DNA of 64,000 nucleotides from Phoenix dactylifera (Eukaryota > Streptophyta > Magnoliopsida > Arecales > Arecaceae). Every line of letters begins with the position of its first letter. Positions within the stretch are counted from its first letter, which is position 1. This document shows, one piece after another, positions 12,771-24,500 of the stretch. Location: the NCBI RefSeq assembly GCF_009389715.1, contig NC_052399.1, forward strand, positions 15,627,646 to 15,691,645, written 5' to 3'. Made by a program: the position numbers and the translations under genes. The notes below the pieces were generated by a model. The model saw only the letters and a list, made by a program, of their open reading frames with translations. It searched no databases and had not been told where the DNA came from.

Positions 12771-15003
12771 TGTCATGCCCCGAACCCGGAGCCCGGGGCG
12801 CGAGCAGACGCCGCGCACCTGCAGGGCGGACCTCGCAGGCACGCAAGGCAGATAAATCAGATCAACCATCAATAACTAATTAAAGATAAATTCCAGTTTT
12901 CATATCAAATGTCCATATATATACATAAGTCAAAAGAAAGTCCATATCTACTAGCTAAATACATCATGATCACTCCATCCCGTAATCCCTATAATCATAT
13001 GTCATCACCTGCAAAAATATAAATAATAGGAGTGAGCTAACAGCTCAGTAGGCAACATCATGCAATAAAGTCGTCATATAACATGTCGTGATGCATATAA
13101 AAAGCAACTAAACTCATGAATCCAAAAATCCACACGATAATCCGTAAACCCGATCCGAGACTCAAAATAACTCAACCGCATGACTACGGCCACATCACCC
13201 AGTGGCATGGTTACACCAAAGTGCCAATACAACTCTCCGAAGAGCCGCTCCACTGAGCCAACGCACCACTGTGCCGCACCCCCTGGTGCCAAACTCACGC
13301 TCCACCGAGCCGCTCCGAAGAGCAAAACGCACCCCTGTGCCGCCACTATTCTATCACCGGTGGTCGCGGTGTCGGAACTAGTTACTCGGTACAAGTCGAC
13401 AGAGTCAACGTATCATCCCATTGGCGGGGCCTAGACTATAGTCACGCGGATTTTAAAAAAAATCAATAATCAACTTTCCAAATCAAGTCATGATCATACT
13501 CCCAATAGTAAAGTACATAACAGTTTATGAAATTAAATATTAATCTCTAATTCTAACACATAATGCCAATAATAAATTAACAGTTTATGAAATTAAATAC
13601 TTAATTCTAATTCTAACACATAATGCCAATAATAAATCATAACATCAACATATGCAAGATACATGTTAAAATTCTACTTTAAAGCAATAGGTCACCTACC
13701 TGGGCTCGCTTAAAAATTCCTGCCACAGATATCACGAACCCCTGATTAAACATAAATATTAATTATTTAATTAATTAAGAAACATAATTTGAACTAATTC
13801 CAACCCCTTAAACTCCTAAGTTCAAAGATCCAAGAATGGGTCCCCAAAATCAAGCATAGACCCTAAGAATAAGTAAACTAAATTCCAAAAATCAGAATCC
13901 TTTAAACTCAAAACCAATTGTGGCCCAACACAGATTAGGCCCAATTGAACCAAACCAGATTACAGATCCAGATCAGATCTCGGGCCCAAACCAACCCAGC
14001 CCACAGATCCAATTAGGTTCAACTCAGCCCAACACAGATTCTCCAACCCAAATTCTTGACTCAGATTTAGACCCTAATCAAAACCCATTCACTCAAACTT
14101 GGATCAACCCCATTCACGGAATAGGTGGAATCGGTTCACAGTTTAGACCCGGTTCAAAGTCTGGTTCCCAATTAAGGCACGGATTTCAAAGCAAGGAAAA
14201 ACCCAGGACGAATAAAGAAGAAGAAGAAGAAGGAAGAGAAGAAGAAAGAGGAAGAGAAGAAGAAAGAAGAAGAAGAAAAAGAAGAAGAAGGGGAGGAAAG
14301 GAAGAAGGGAGGGTGGCTGGTGGTTCCGGTCGGCCCTCGGCAGTCGACCGTGGCCCTCGGCGGCGGCGCTCGGCCAGCCGCCGTCGGCCACGCCACTGTC
14401 ACAAGCGGCGTGGACGAGAAGAAGAAGAGAAGAAGGAGAGGAAGAAAGGGAGGAAAGAGAGGGACCGGGGCTGGGAAGCCCGGCCCCCGTTCGCCCACCT
14501 CCGGCCGAACTCGTTTCGGCCGGATTGACCCCGGCCGGTCACCGTCGGCCGGTCGAATCCCATAAAAAAAAAATCCTCCGAAACAGGGGAATGAAAACTG
14601 GTTGGCATCCCTCATTTCTCTCCCCCTTAGATCCATAAAAAGTAATGAATGGATTGTCTTTCTCACCTCCGGTCGTCGACGAGCGGATCCCCGGCAACGT
14701 TGGCGGCTTCGGCGGTGACGGGGCTCCGGCGATTCTCTCACAAAGAGGGAAAAAGATGAGGGGAAAACTCAAATTTTTAGAGAGGTGGGGAAGGGATGGG
14801 GCTGGGATGGGGCTCTCAGAGAAGAGAGAGAGGGAGAGAGAGAGAGAGAGGGAGAGGGAAGAGGGGGGTGGTGCGGTAGTTTCGCTGGCCGTTCGGCCGG
14901 CGTGGTCATCGTGGTCACCCCCACGATGACCCAACTGAAGTCAGCACCCCTTGCCGACTTCAGTTTGTTGGGCCCTAGGACGGGCCCAATTCAGGTCTTC
15001 ACA
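12771..15003 (-). repeat. Gypsy 3' LTR
   Basis: On the minus strand it starts TGTGAAGACC just past the pol stop and ends GGGGCATGACA, giving the usual TG...CA borders and about 2.2 kb. It holds a GAA/GA-rich block (14210-14310), a GC-rich block (14310-14560), a GA repeat (14822-14860) and a 60-bp tandem duplication. Large ORFs here are low-complexity artefacts. No intact matching 5' LTR is present. Confidence 0.7.
13518..13637. repeat. 60-bp tandem duplication inside gypsy LTR
   Basis: Two adjacent copies begin AACAGTTTATGAAATTAAAT and end in CATAATGCCAATAATAAAT, with a few mismatches. Copies are at about 13518-13577 and 13578-13637. Confidence 0.8.
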
Positions 15004-15050
15004 CTCTAACCAACTAAAAAGAAATTTCGTCCTCGAAATTAAAACATACC

Positions 15051-18000
15051 TCAATCCGAGAACAAGGCGGGAAACTTCTCTCTCATCTCCTCCTCCAGCT
15101 CCCAAGTAGCTTCTCTCTCACTGTGATTGCTCCACTGCACCTTTACATAAGGAATCGTGCGCCTCCTCAAAACTTGGTCCTTCCTATCCATTATACGGAT
15201 AGGCTGCTCAACATAAGAAAGATCTACGCGGAGCTGCAAAGGTGCCACTTCAATCACATGACTAGGATCAGCAATGTACCTCCTCAACATAGAGACATGG
15301 AAAACAGAATGAACCCCCGATAAAGCAGGTGGAAGTGCTAGCTTATAAGCAACAGCTCCAACTTTCTCGAGAATCTCGAATGGTCCCACATATCTCGGGC
15401 TGATCTTACCCCGAACTCCAAATCGCATTACCCCTTTAGAAGGGGACACTCTGAGAAAAACATGATCTCCGATTTGGAATTCCAGATCCCGCCTCCTGAT
15501 ATCAGCATAACTCTTCTGTCTGCTTTGAGCTGCCCGAAGTCGTTCTCTGATCAGCTGAACCTTCTCCACTATCTGCTGAATAATCTCTGAACCCAGAATC
15601 TTCCTCTCCCCCACATCATCCCAACAGATAGGTGATCTACACTTCCTACCATACAACGCCTCATAAGGAGCCATCTGAATACTTGCCTGGTAGCTATTGT
15701 TATAAGCAAACTCTACCAACGACAAATGATGATCCCAAGAACTCCTCATATCAATAGAATAGGCTCTCAGCATATCCTTTAGAATCTGAATGGTCCTCTC
15801 GGACTGCCCATCTATCTGTAGATGAAAAGCTGTACTGAAGCTAAGAGTGGTTCCCAAAGCTTTGTGCAAACTGCCCCAGAAATGAGCCACAAATCGGGAG
15901 TATCTGTCAGACACTATAGATATCGGAACTCCATGTAGCCGTACGATCTGCTCAATGTACAACTCTGCAAATCTCTCTAGTGTCATCCCAGTCTTAAATG
16001 CTAGAAAATGTGCTGATTTGGTCAATCTGTCTACAATCACCCAGACTGAATCATTACCTCTGAGGGTACGAGGTAGCCCTGACACAAAATCCATAGTAAT
16101 ATGCTCCCACTTCCACTCTGGGAACGGCAGGGGCTGAAGCATACCAGCTAGTCTCTGATGCTCAATCTTAACTTGCTGACAAGTTAAGCATTGAGATACA
16201 AACTGGGCAATCTCTCTCTTCATATTGTTCCATCAGAACACAACTTTCAGATCCCTATACATTTTTGTACTACCAGGATGCACTATATATCCCGTACTGT
16301 GAGCCTCCTCCATAATTTCCTTCTTCAGACTAGGATCATCTGGTACACAAACTCTGCTAATGAACCTCAATGAGCCATCCTCATGTATATGAAAATCAGA
16401 CTGAGATCCAAACTCAATGTCTTTCTTGATCTTCTGGAGCCGAGAGTCATCCACTTGCGCTGCCTTAATTCTGTCAATGAGTGTAGGCTGGACCCGCAAG
16501 TTTGCCAACTTCAGGGTAGCATCCTGCAGATATACCTCTATTTCTGCTCTCCTCAGATCTTCCAGGATATTTCTCTGAGTAGTAATCAAGGCTGCAACAT
16601 TTCCTGAAGATTTTCTACTTAGAGCATCTGCTACTATATTTGCCTTCCCAGGATGATAATGTATAGATAAATCATAATCCTTCAGCAATTCCAGCCACCT
16701 TCTTTGTCTCATGTTCAGCTCCTTCTGAGTGAAGAGATATTTCAAACTTTTATGATCAGTGAATACCTGACAAGTCTCTCCATAAAGATAATGTCTCCAG
16801 ATCTTTAAGGCAAAAACCACAACTGCAAGCTCAAGATCATGAGTGGGATAATTCTCTTCATAGGGCTTGAGCTGTCGTGAGGCATAAGCAATAACTTTCC
16901 CATTTTGCATTAGCACACAACCCAAACCATTCTTGGAAGCATCACTGTAAATGGTAAAATCAGTACTAGTAACTGGTAGGGTCAGAATAGGTGCTGATAC
17001 TAGACGGTGTTTCAATTTCTTGAAGCTTTTCTCACACTGATCCGACCATTCAAACTTCACTCCTTTGCGAGTGAGTCGAGTCAAGGGTCCAGCAATACTA
17101 GAGAAGTCCTCCACAAACCTTCTGTAATAACCGGCTAGTCCAAGGAAGCTGCGAATCTCAGACACATTACTCGGTCTGCTCCAATCAACCACAGCTTCAA
17201 TCTTCTTTGGGTTAACCGTAATTCTTTCCTTAGAGATAACATGCCCCAAAAACATCACCCTGTCCAGCCAAAATTCACATTTTTTTAATTTACCATACAA
17301 CTGATTCTGCCTCAGAGTATCCAAAACAATCTTCAAGTGATGCTCATGCTCTGCCTGACTCCTTGAATATATCAGAATATCATCAATAAATACTATCACA
17401 AATTTATCCAGAAAAGGCTTAAACACTCTGTTCATCAGGTCGATAAATGCTGCTGGAGCATTAGTCAAACCAAAAGGCATCACAAGGAACTTATAGTGTC
17501 CATACCTGGTACGGAAAGCAGTCTTGGCTATGTCAGACTCCTTTATTCTCAGCTGATGATATCCAGATCGAAGATCAATTTTGGAAAATACCTGAGCACC
17601 CTGAAGCTGGTCAAATAAATCATCAATTCGGGGCAGAGGATATCTATTCTTAATAGTCACCTTATTGATTTCCCGGTAATCAATACACAGTCTCATACTA
17701 CCATCTTTCTTCCTTACAAATAATACTGGGGCACCCCAAGGAGAGACACTAGGTCGAATGAAATCCAGATCCAATAGCTCCTGTAATTGGTCCTTCAGCT
17801 CCTTTAGTTCAGCAGGGGCCATTCTATAAGGAGCTTTAGACAAAGGTGCAGTACCAGGGATTAAATCAATAACAAACTCAACATCTCTATTAGGAGGTAA
17901 GCTAGGCAAATCATCAGGAAAGACATCAGGGTACTCCCTGACTACTGGTATATCCTCAATTCTCTGTTCAGACTGCTCAGAATCTGCAATTGCGGCCATA

Positions 18001-19727
18001 AAGATGGGAAACTCCTTTCTAAGAGATCTTATGCCCTGCATAGCAGACACTACCTGAGAAGAGACATCCCAGTCATCACCCATAAATCTGAACTCATCAA
18101 TACCCGAGATCCGGAAGGTCACCCTCTTCAGAAAATAGTCTATGGTAGCGTGGTATGCAGCCAACCAATCCATACCCAAGATTACATCAAAATCATGCAG
18201 ATTCATAACAATCAAATTAGCTCTCAAATCTCTACCCTCAACTAATATTGGACAGAAAATGCAGATCTGACTAACTGTCATCGTACCCCCAGCTGGAGTA
18301 CTAATGCATAATTCCCTCTCTAAGGAAGAGTAGTGTAAATCGCACTTATGCACATATGAAGATGAGATAAAAGAATGCGTAGCACCAGAATCAAATAACA
18401 CATAAGCATAAGTGGAAGATACCAACAGTGTACCTGTCACTACAGTGTTGGATGCCTGAGCATCCTGCTGAGTCAGCGCATAAACTCGTCCCTGGGTACG
18501 AGACCCTCCTCCCCTTTGCTGCCTGTGGACAGCTGACTGGGTAGCCTGTACTAGAGTGAAGGAAGTCTGTCGTTGAGGAGCTACAGAACTCGGTGGCCTC
18601 TGCGCAGATCTAGTACGAGGACAACTGGAAATCCTGTGACCCGGCTGAGCACACTCGAAACAAACTCCAGAAACAGTCTGAGTTTGAGGGCACTCAGCTA
18701 TCCGGTGGCCCTGCTGACCACACCTGAAGCATGCCCCAATACCAGGCCGTGTCTGAAGACACTCAACAGCTCTATGTCCAGTCTGACCACACCTGAAGCA
18801 CACTCCTGATATCCCCCTGCGATTCGGTGCAGTCCTCCCATGTGGAACTCGCTGCCCTGCTCCTGGACGGAACTGCATAGGTCGGCGCAGATGCCGCTCA
18901 CCGTCAGAATCAAAGTCCCTGGTCCTCTTCGACTTCTCTTTCTAAGCATTCTGTGTCTCCTTCCAGATGATCTCCATATTTTTAGCTCTGTCAACTAGGT
19001 CATCATAATCAGTCGAGTGAACAGCAGCTAAACCCTGACGCAGGCGAGGCCTCAGTCCTTCCTCAAATCTACTCATCCTATATTTAGGATCTTGGACAAG
19101 AGATGGTGCAAAATGGGACAACCGATCAAACTCAGCCTCATAGTCCTCCACAATCATACTCCCCTGAGAGAGGCTCAGAAACTCCCTCTCCAGCTCCCTG
19201 ATACGACTGGAAGGGAAATACTTGGAGTAGAAGGCCATGCGAAATGCCGACCAGGTCACATATCCTGCATCCTGCATCATGGTCCTCTCTACAGACTCCC
19301 ATCAATGATGAGCCCGGTCCTGAAGCATATAGGTGGCAAATCTGATCTTCTCCTCCTCAGTACAACCCATGGCCCTGAAGGCCTTCTCCATCTCATCTAT
19401 CCAACATTCGGCCTCTTGGGGATCGGTAGTTCCCTTGAAGGCCGGAGGAGCCAACTTCCTGAACTCTGCTATACTCCTCCCCTGATCTGAAGAACTAGCA
19501 GAGGGAAATAGCTGCTGTGGTCCCCTCTGCTGCCGAACTAACCCAACAACCTCTCTGATCAGCTCCATCACCTGGATCCTGCTCTCCTGGCCATGATCTG
19601 GTCCATCCAGTACTGTCTGATCAGTCTTGTCCTCCTGGACTCTCTCAATCGGATGAGAAGTGGCTGGATCACTCCCGATAGTCTCGATCAGGCGGCGAGG
19701 TGCCACACGTGCACGGCGGGGCGGCAT
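15051..19727 (-). pseudogene. Gypsy gag-pol polyprotein with three nonsense codons
   Basis: One 1,559-codon frame starting at the ATG at 19727 (MPPRRARVAP). Order: Retrotrans_gag domain (about residues 70-230), three CCHC zinc knuckles (about 309-365), aspartic protease with DSGAT (about 447), reverse transcriptase with FIDD (about 781-784), RNase H starting around [12 protein letters not shown] and DDE integrase, and a chromodomain-like tail near EATWELEEEM. In-frame stops: TGA at codon 142 (19304-19302), where relatives have Trp; TAG at codon 262 (18944-18942), consistent with a former Gln; TGA at codon 1165 (16235-16233), consistent with a former Trp. All three can be single transitions. 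No frameshifts are seen, so the copy is moderately old and cannot make a full polyprotein. Confidence 0.9.
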
Positions 19728-19756
19728 GCTGATACATACACAAACAACACAACTCA

Positions 19757-19942
19757 GGGTTAGATCCATCCACCGTAAAATTTTCTACCCCACTATCATT
19801 TCTTCACATGTGTCCCTATATTCCTAAGTTTTTTTTTTCACGAATAACACATCATTAGTGTTAGATCCACCCACCCATAAGATTTTCTACCCCACTCTCA
19901 TTTCTTCACATGTGTCCCTATATTCCTAAGTTTTTTTTTTAA
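19757..19942. repeat. ~100-bp tandem duplication in gypsy leader
   Basis: GTTAGATCCA...CTAAG plus a T-run occurs at about 19760-19841 and again at about 19860-19941. The copies share TTTCTTCACATGTGTCCCTA exactly. They lie between the primer-binding site and gag. Confidence 0.8.
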
Positions 19943-20008
19943 TTATTATTATTTATTATTATATTTATTATGATTTTGTTTTAATGTCTCTAGTGATCTT
20001 TAACCTAT

Positions 20009-20020
20009 GCTCTGATACCA
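20009..20020 (-). promoter_or_regulatory. Gypsy primer-binding site
   Basis: The minus strand reads TGGTATCAGAGC, complementary to the 3' end of plant initiator tRNA-Met. It sits 7 bp inside a TGTCAC that resembles the gypsy LTR end (TGTCAT at 12771). Confidence 0.8.
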
Positions 20021-20037
20021 ATAAATCTGTCACCATT

Positions 20038-20476
20038 TGTAACAACCCAGTACCTCACCCAAAATGGCTAGCCGGAAGGTATTGTTTGGGTTCCTTGATC
20101 CTGTATAAGTACCCAAGATCTACCCAGCGAATAACCGATGTGGGACTAAACACATGCCCGCACGGGTCCTCACATACTCCCCCCGTTCAAGCCCTGACGT
20201 CCTCGTCAGGCTAAGGGTTCAAATCCATTCAAATCTAATCACAAACACCACGATCTTTCCGTGGTCAACCCCAATGGATCCGTGCTGCAGTGTTCCCTAG
20301 TCCACATAAGTTATGGGCCCGGTCCACTCTGATACCATTTGTAACAACCCAGGACCTCACCCAAAATGGCTAGCCGGAAGGTATTGTTTGGGTTCCTTGA
20401 TCCTATATAAGTACCCAAGATCTACCCAACGAATAACCGATGTGGGACTAAACACACGCCCGCACGGGTCCTCACA
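20038..20476 (-). mobile_element. TRIM-like miniature LTR retrotransposon unit (439 bp)
   Basis: Two 137-bp terminal repeats (20340-20476 and 20038-20174) differ at about four positions. On the minus strand each begins TGTGAGGACC and ends GTTGTTACA. The first repeat is followed after 2 bp by the primer-binding site TGGTATCAGAG (20337-20327). A polypurine tract GAACGGGGGGAGTA (20188-20175) precedes the second. The internal region is about 165 bp and codes for nothing. A TATA-like TATATAGG lies in the repeat. It has no target duplication of its own and forms the outer 5' end of the gypsy composite. Confidence 0.8.
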
Positions 20477-20481
20477 GTTTC
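20477..20481. repeat. Target site duplication GTTTC, right copy
   Basis: Directly abuts the TRIM terminus at 20476 and matches 12766-12770 exactly. Confidence 0.75.
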
Positions 20482-21519
20482 CTACGTGGGATATCGTGCT
20501 AGGGCAGATCAAGGGTGATCTTGGACTCAATTTCATTCTTGAAATGTTTTGGTAGAGCAAAAACCAGCTTATGCTTGCCACGGCATAAAACGGCATGAGT
20601 TAAATTGGTCTACATTTAGTCCAGACAAATCTCCATTAATTTGCTTCTTGCACTAATCTCGTAGTTGCAGGCTTCACCTAATTTTACATATTTGAAAGGA
20701 GTTACACTGATTCAAATTAAAATTTGAATTACAAATGGACATATAACAAGAAACAAGTTTGAGTTACTACTAAGCGGGGCTACAAAGCTGATAAAATGGT
20801 GGTGCCATCTAGGCCTGTAGCTTAACTGGTCCTATTTTCATAGAAAGGAAAAAAGAAAAAAAGGAAGTGCTCATTGACCCCTATCTCAATAATTCTCTAT
20901 TGTTAGGCCTTTATTTTCATATTAAATCTATGCAATTAAGTGTCAATTGTTCTTGATAGAAAGGAAAGGAAGACCCACCCGCACTATAATTATCTAAGCC
21001 CAGATTCTTAAGGATATACCATCCAAGATTTGTATTCATGATCTTTGGTTGCTAAAGAAAAGGATATGACCACTGGAGCAAGTGCGAGCTAATGCATGTC
21101 GTAGTTAAACCATGCAAATTTTTTTTTGGAGATATGGTGAGGAGCTATTTGCATGGATTTCTTTTTCACGATCAACTATTTAATTGCCTGCCACAATTTT
21201 GTATAGGTCCACTATTTTAATAATTCTTTGCAACTGGATTGACAAATCTTGCCAAAGCTCATTTAGTCATATACCACGCTAGCTCTGCAGGGGAAGTGAT
21301 TTATCTCAATTTTATACCCTTTTTTTTCGAAATATACAAAAGAAGTCCACAATAGGCCAGGCACAGATTCTAAGCTGTCATGTGGAGATATTCACAAGAG
21401 AAATTCCATTGCACGAGTCTTCTCTTTTAAGAATTTATTGCATCTGTTGAAAACAATGAAAAAATATTGGCTGAATTAATAGAATTCTCTACATCGTTAA
21501 TACCAAACTCATAACATTG
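20482..21519. other. Intergenic, 3' flank of second MLO gene
   Basis: AT-rich, no credible ORF or repeat recognised. Confidence 0.5.
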
Positions 21520-24500
21520 TCAGTGACGCTCTCCTTGTCGAGAAATCACTTCTTGCTTCCTCCACATCCTGAAAGAAATCTCACCATCGTATGGCACATT
21601 GTTAACACAGCACTCAATCATCTCTTCTGCAACTCTCTGGATCTCCAATAGTTCCCTCCTTCCTGATGGATACTTAAATTGTGAGACACCTGATTTCTGG
21701 GGACATGGTAAGGGCTGCAACGAAGAACTCGAAGGTATGGATGTCTTCATCGAAAGATTTTTCTTAGCTAATTCATGCCAATTCCTCAAACCCTGAACGA
21801 CTGTGTCTGTGAATATGGTCTTTCTCATTGATGAACCCATCTGATCCAAGGATAAGCAAGCATTAAACAAGTAGTGGGGAGAAACAAATGTGATCAAGGT
21901 AGGTACCAAGGATAATTTTGTGTAAGATAAACATTTGTGAATGATTTTACCTGGGTGACCAATGCATATAGAGGTAACGTAACATAAGCACACAAGAACT
22001 GAACGACGATGCCGATTCCAAAACTCAGGACGATGTCCGCTGTTTCTTTGTGGAAGCAAGATCGGAGCCCGAATTTGTACTGCATGGCAAGAATATTAGC
22101 ACGGTGTTCCAACAAATATGCATGAACTAAAGAACACCTCCATATGCTCACCCATGTCCAAGCGAAGAATGCAAGCTGAAAAGAGTTCTGCAATGCCAAA
22201 AAAACTATCTGATCAAAACACTGCTGTTGCACAATATGTAAATATTTGCAGAATGACTGTTATTTTATCTTAATTTTATAGCAGAGGCTATAGAGCTCAT
22301 GGTCTCAATAAACTACTACTTTGGTTTGATGTGCAAGAATTTTTTTAAAATATATTGAGGTTTTCAATTTATTTATTTTTTAAGAATGAGCCAAATCTGA
22401 TATTATTTGCTAAAACTGGACGCATATCCAACATATCTACCCGCCTAAGTGGCAAATGAAAAGAGTTCACTTTTTTTTTTGCTTTTTGAGTTGTAAGGAA
22501 AAGAGTTGACTCAAACATTCTCCAGTCTTAGTTTGTGACACCAACCTTCAAACTGGCTAACATAAGAAACGCTTTCTTGAGCATTGCCCAAGTCCAGTGG
22601 GTTGCTTATGTTTTATTTAAACAGTCCATCATATTTCCAGTTGGCTACATCTTTTCGTTACTTGAAAACTGTATTTCAGGGTTTAAAATAGGTAGCTTGT
22701 ACTGAGGGGCTAATCTCATAATAGATTACTAAACAGAATAATGCTAAGTAAAAGCTTTAAGGTAGTTTATTTCTTGGAAAAAACAACTGAAACTTCTTTA
22801 CTTGCAATTTCTGTTGAGGAAATCAACTAGTCTCGTTGCTTAAAAAAAAAAAAAAGTAAAAAGGTTTCAGAAAAATAATGCATCGTCGGACTGAGATGAT
22901 AAATGAAAAAACTTTTGATGTGCAGAAAGAAATACCTGAACAAGAATAAATTGGATCGCATGCAGAAGCAATTGAGGTTTTCCAAACCAGAATAAGTCAT
23001 TTTTGGGCTCGACGCCAACAGTCCCTGGAACAACAGTTGCCTGTTCTTTGCCTTCTAAACACATTCTGGTTATGATGACCTCTAGCTTGGTTCCAATACC
23101 CAATAGCACCTGCAATAAGAACATAAATTTTCTGTCCTCAATTATTTTTGTTTCTTCCTGAAGACTATCATGGACTAAAGTTAATGTTCTTACCACCAAG
23201 GGGATCAAGGGCAGCCAGTAATGGTTGTAAAATCCTGAATAAAAAGGACAAACATGAGAGAGGGTATTACTCAAGCCTGCCTTGTTACATCTATTACAAA
23301 ATTGTCTTACCATGAGCACTGAAAAATATGATCAAGATAACATATGCCCAGACCCAATCACTGCAACCAATAAGAATATGTGCATTAAGCAAATGAATTA
23401 GGATTATTTTTAGATGAATATGTTTTCTTGGATGGATACCTGATTCTGACTGCCGTCACAAAGTCTTGATCGAGAGATCTTTGAAGAAATTTGTGGAAAT
23501 CAAAATTGCAGTTCTGAGTAAGATGAAGCTAGAAGTCCAAAATAAAAAGTATTCATTACCAATAATTAGGTGCGAATTTTTGCAGACTACTTTTTTTTCC
23601 CTGAGGAAACTCTAGCATGTCTACTTTGATTTGTACCTATGTCTTACCCTAAGGAAGCCCTGACGTAGAGCAAAGTAGTCAGCTCTCGAGACTGAATCGG
23701 TGAACTGTCTTCTGAAGCAAGCCTGAAAATATAGAAAGCAGCATGAATATTACTGTTAAGCAATCCTAGTCAGATCCTTTATGTCGAGAGATAACTGTAA
23801 GGTTATAATCCAACTAACGAGCCAAAGAAGCAAGTGGTGATTGCTCCAGAACTTCAGATGCCGCTTCCCGAATGATGTTTGCCTCGCAAGCTTGAACCTT
23901 CGAGGATCTGCATAACATGCATTCAAGTATCTTACTGATAAATCAAGAAAATATTTTCTTCTCATCTTCTAAATAAAAATTCGGATAGCCGCTTAGCTTC
24001 CCTTTTAATCAAAAAAAAATATCTGGGGAAATATTTTCGTATGAATGAAATAGTCATGGAGGTATTTTGAAATCAACCGTATAATTTTTGAGGCCCCCCC
24101 TTGTTTATTAAAAAAATTAAGCATACAAGTTCTCACACTAGCTGCTACAGTCAGCAACGACATTAGCAAATGAAAAGCCTGTTAAGATCAAGCAATACAA
24201 TGTTGTGCGACTTCCAGCATCCTTTCCAGGACACAAGCAGCCCGACCAATAAGCTCTTAGCTCATTAAACTCTTTCTCCTCCATCTGCTGCTAGGGTCTG
24301 ACAATATGCAACTGCCATTTATGATCTCGCCATCTCTACTTAGATGCCACTGTGACATTTGTTAAAAGTTAATGAGATTGAAAATTAAGTAGTGTACCAG
24401 TTCATGAAGCATTGCAACTCTACATGAAGGGATGCACCTATGATTGAAGCATTGCAACTCTACATGAAGAGATGCACCTATTCATGTCTACATATTTCTA

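Larger units (their letters stand above)
12771..20476 (-). mobile_element. Ty3/gypsy retrotransposon with TRIM-like 5' end (composite)
   Basis: Read on the minus strand: a TRIM-like unit (20476-20038) in the place of the 5' LTR, a primer-binding site (20020-20009), gag-pol (19727-15051), then the 3' LTR (15003-12771). The 5-bp duplication GTTTC flanks the outer ends. The coding region is one frame interrupted by three stop codons. The polypurine tract before the 3' LTR is poor. The domain order gag-protease-RT-RNase H-integrase and a chromodomain-like end suggest a chromovirus (Tekay/Del type). It is no longer autonomous. Confidence 0.8.

Noticed and set aside
14143..14741. Several long overlapping ORFs rich in Glu/Arg or Phe/Ser
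   Set aside because: They come from GAA/GA repeats and GC-rich DNA in the gypsy LTR; no domain and opposite strands are equally open.
20038..20476. Cassandra-type TRIM carrying 5S rRNA
   Set aside because: The repeats show no 5S promoter boxes; only the general TRIM layout (short LTRs, tRNA-Met site, polypurine tract) is present.
20038..20476. Independent TRIM insertion with its own target duplication
   Set aside because: The inner flank (CCATT) and outer flank (GTTTC) do not match; the outer flank matches the far end of the gypsy element instead.
23440..23528. Apparent frameshift in exon 8 of MLO copy 2
   Set aside because: On re-reading the line boundary (CACA/AAGTC) the codon after Asp is TTT and the frame stays open; the exon is intact at 89 bp.
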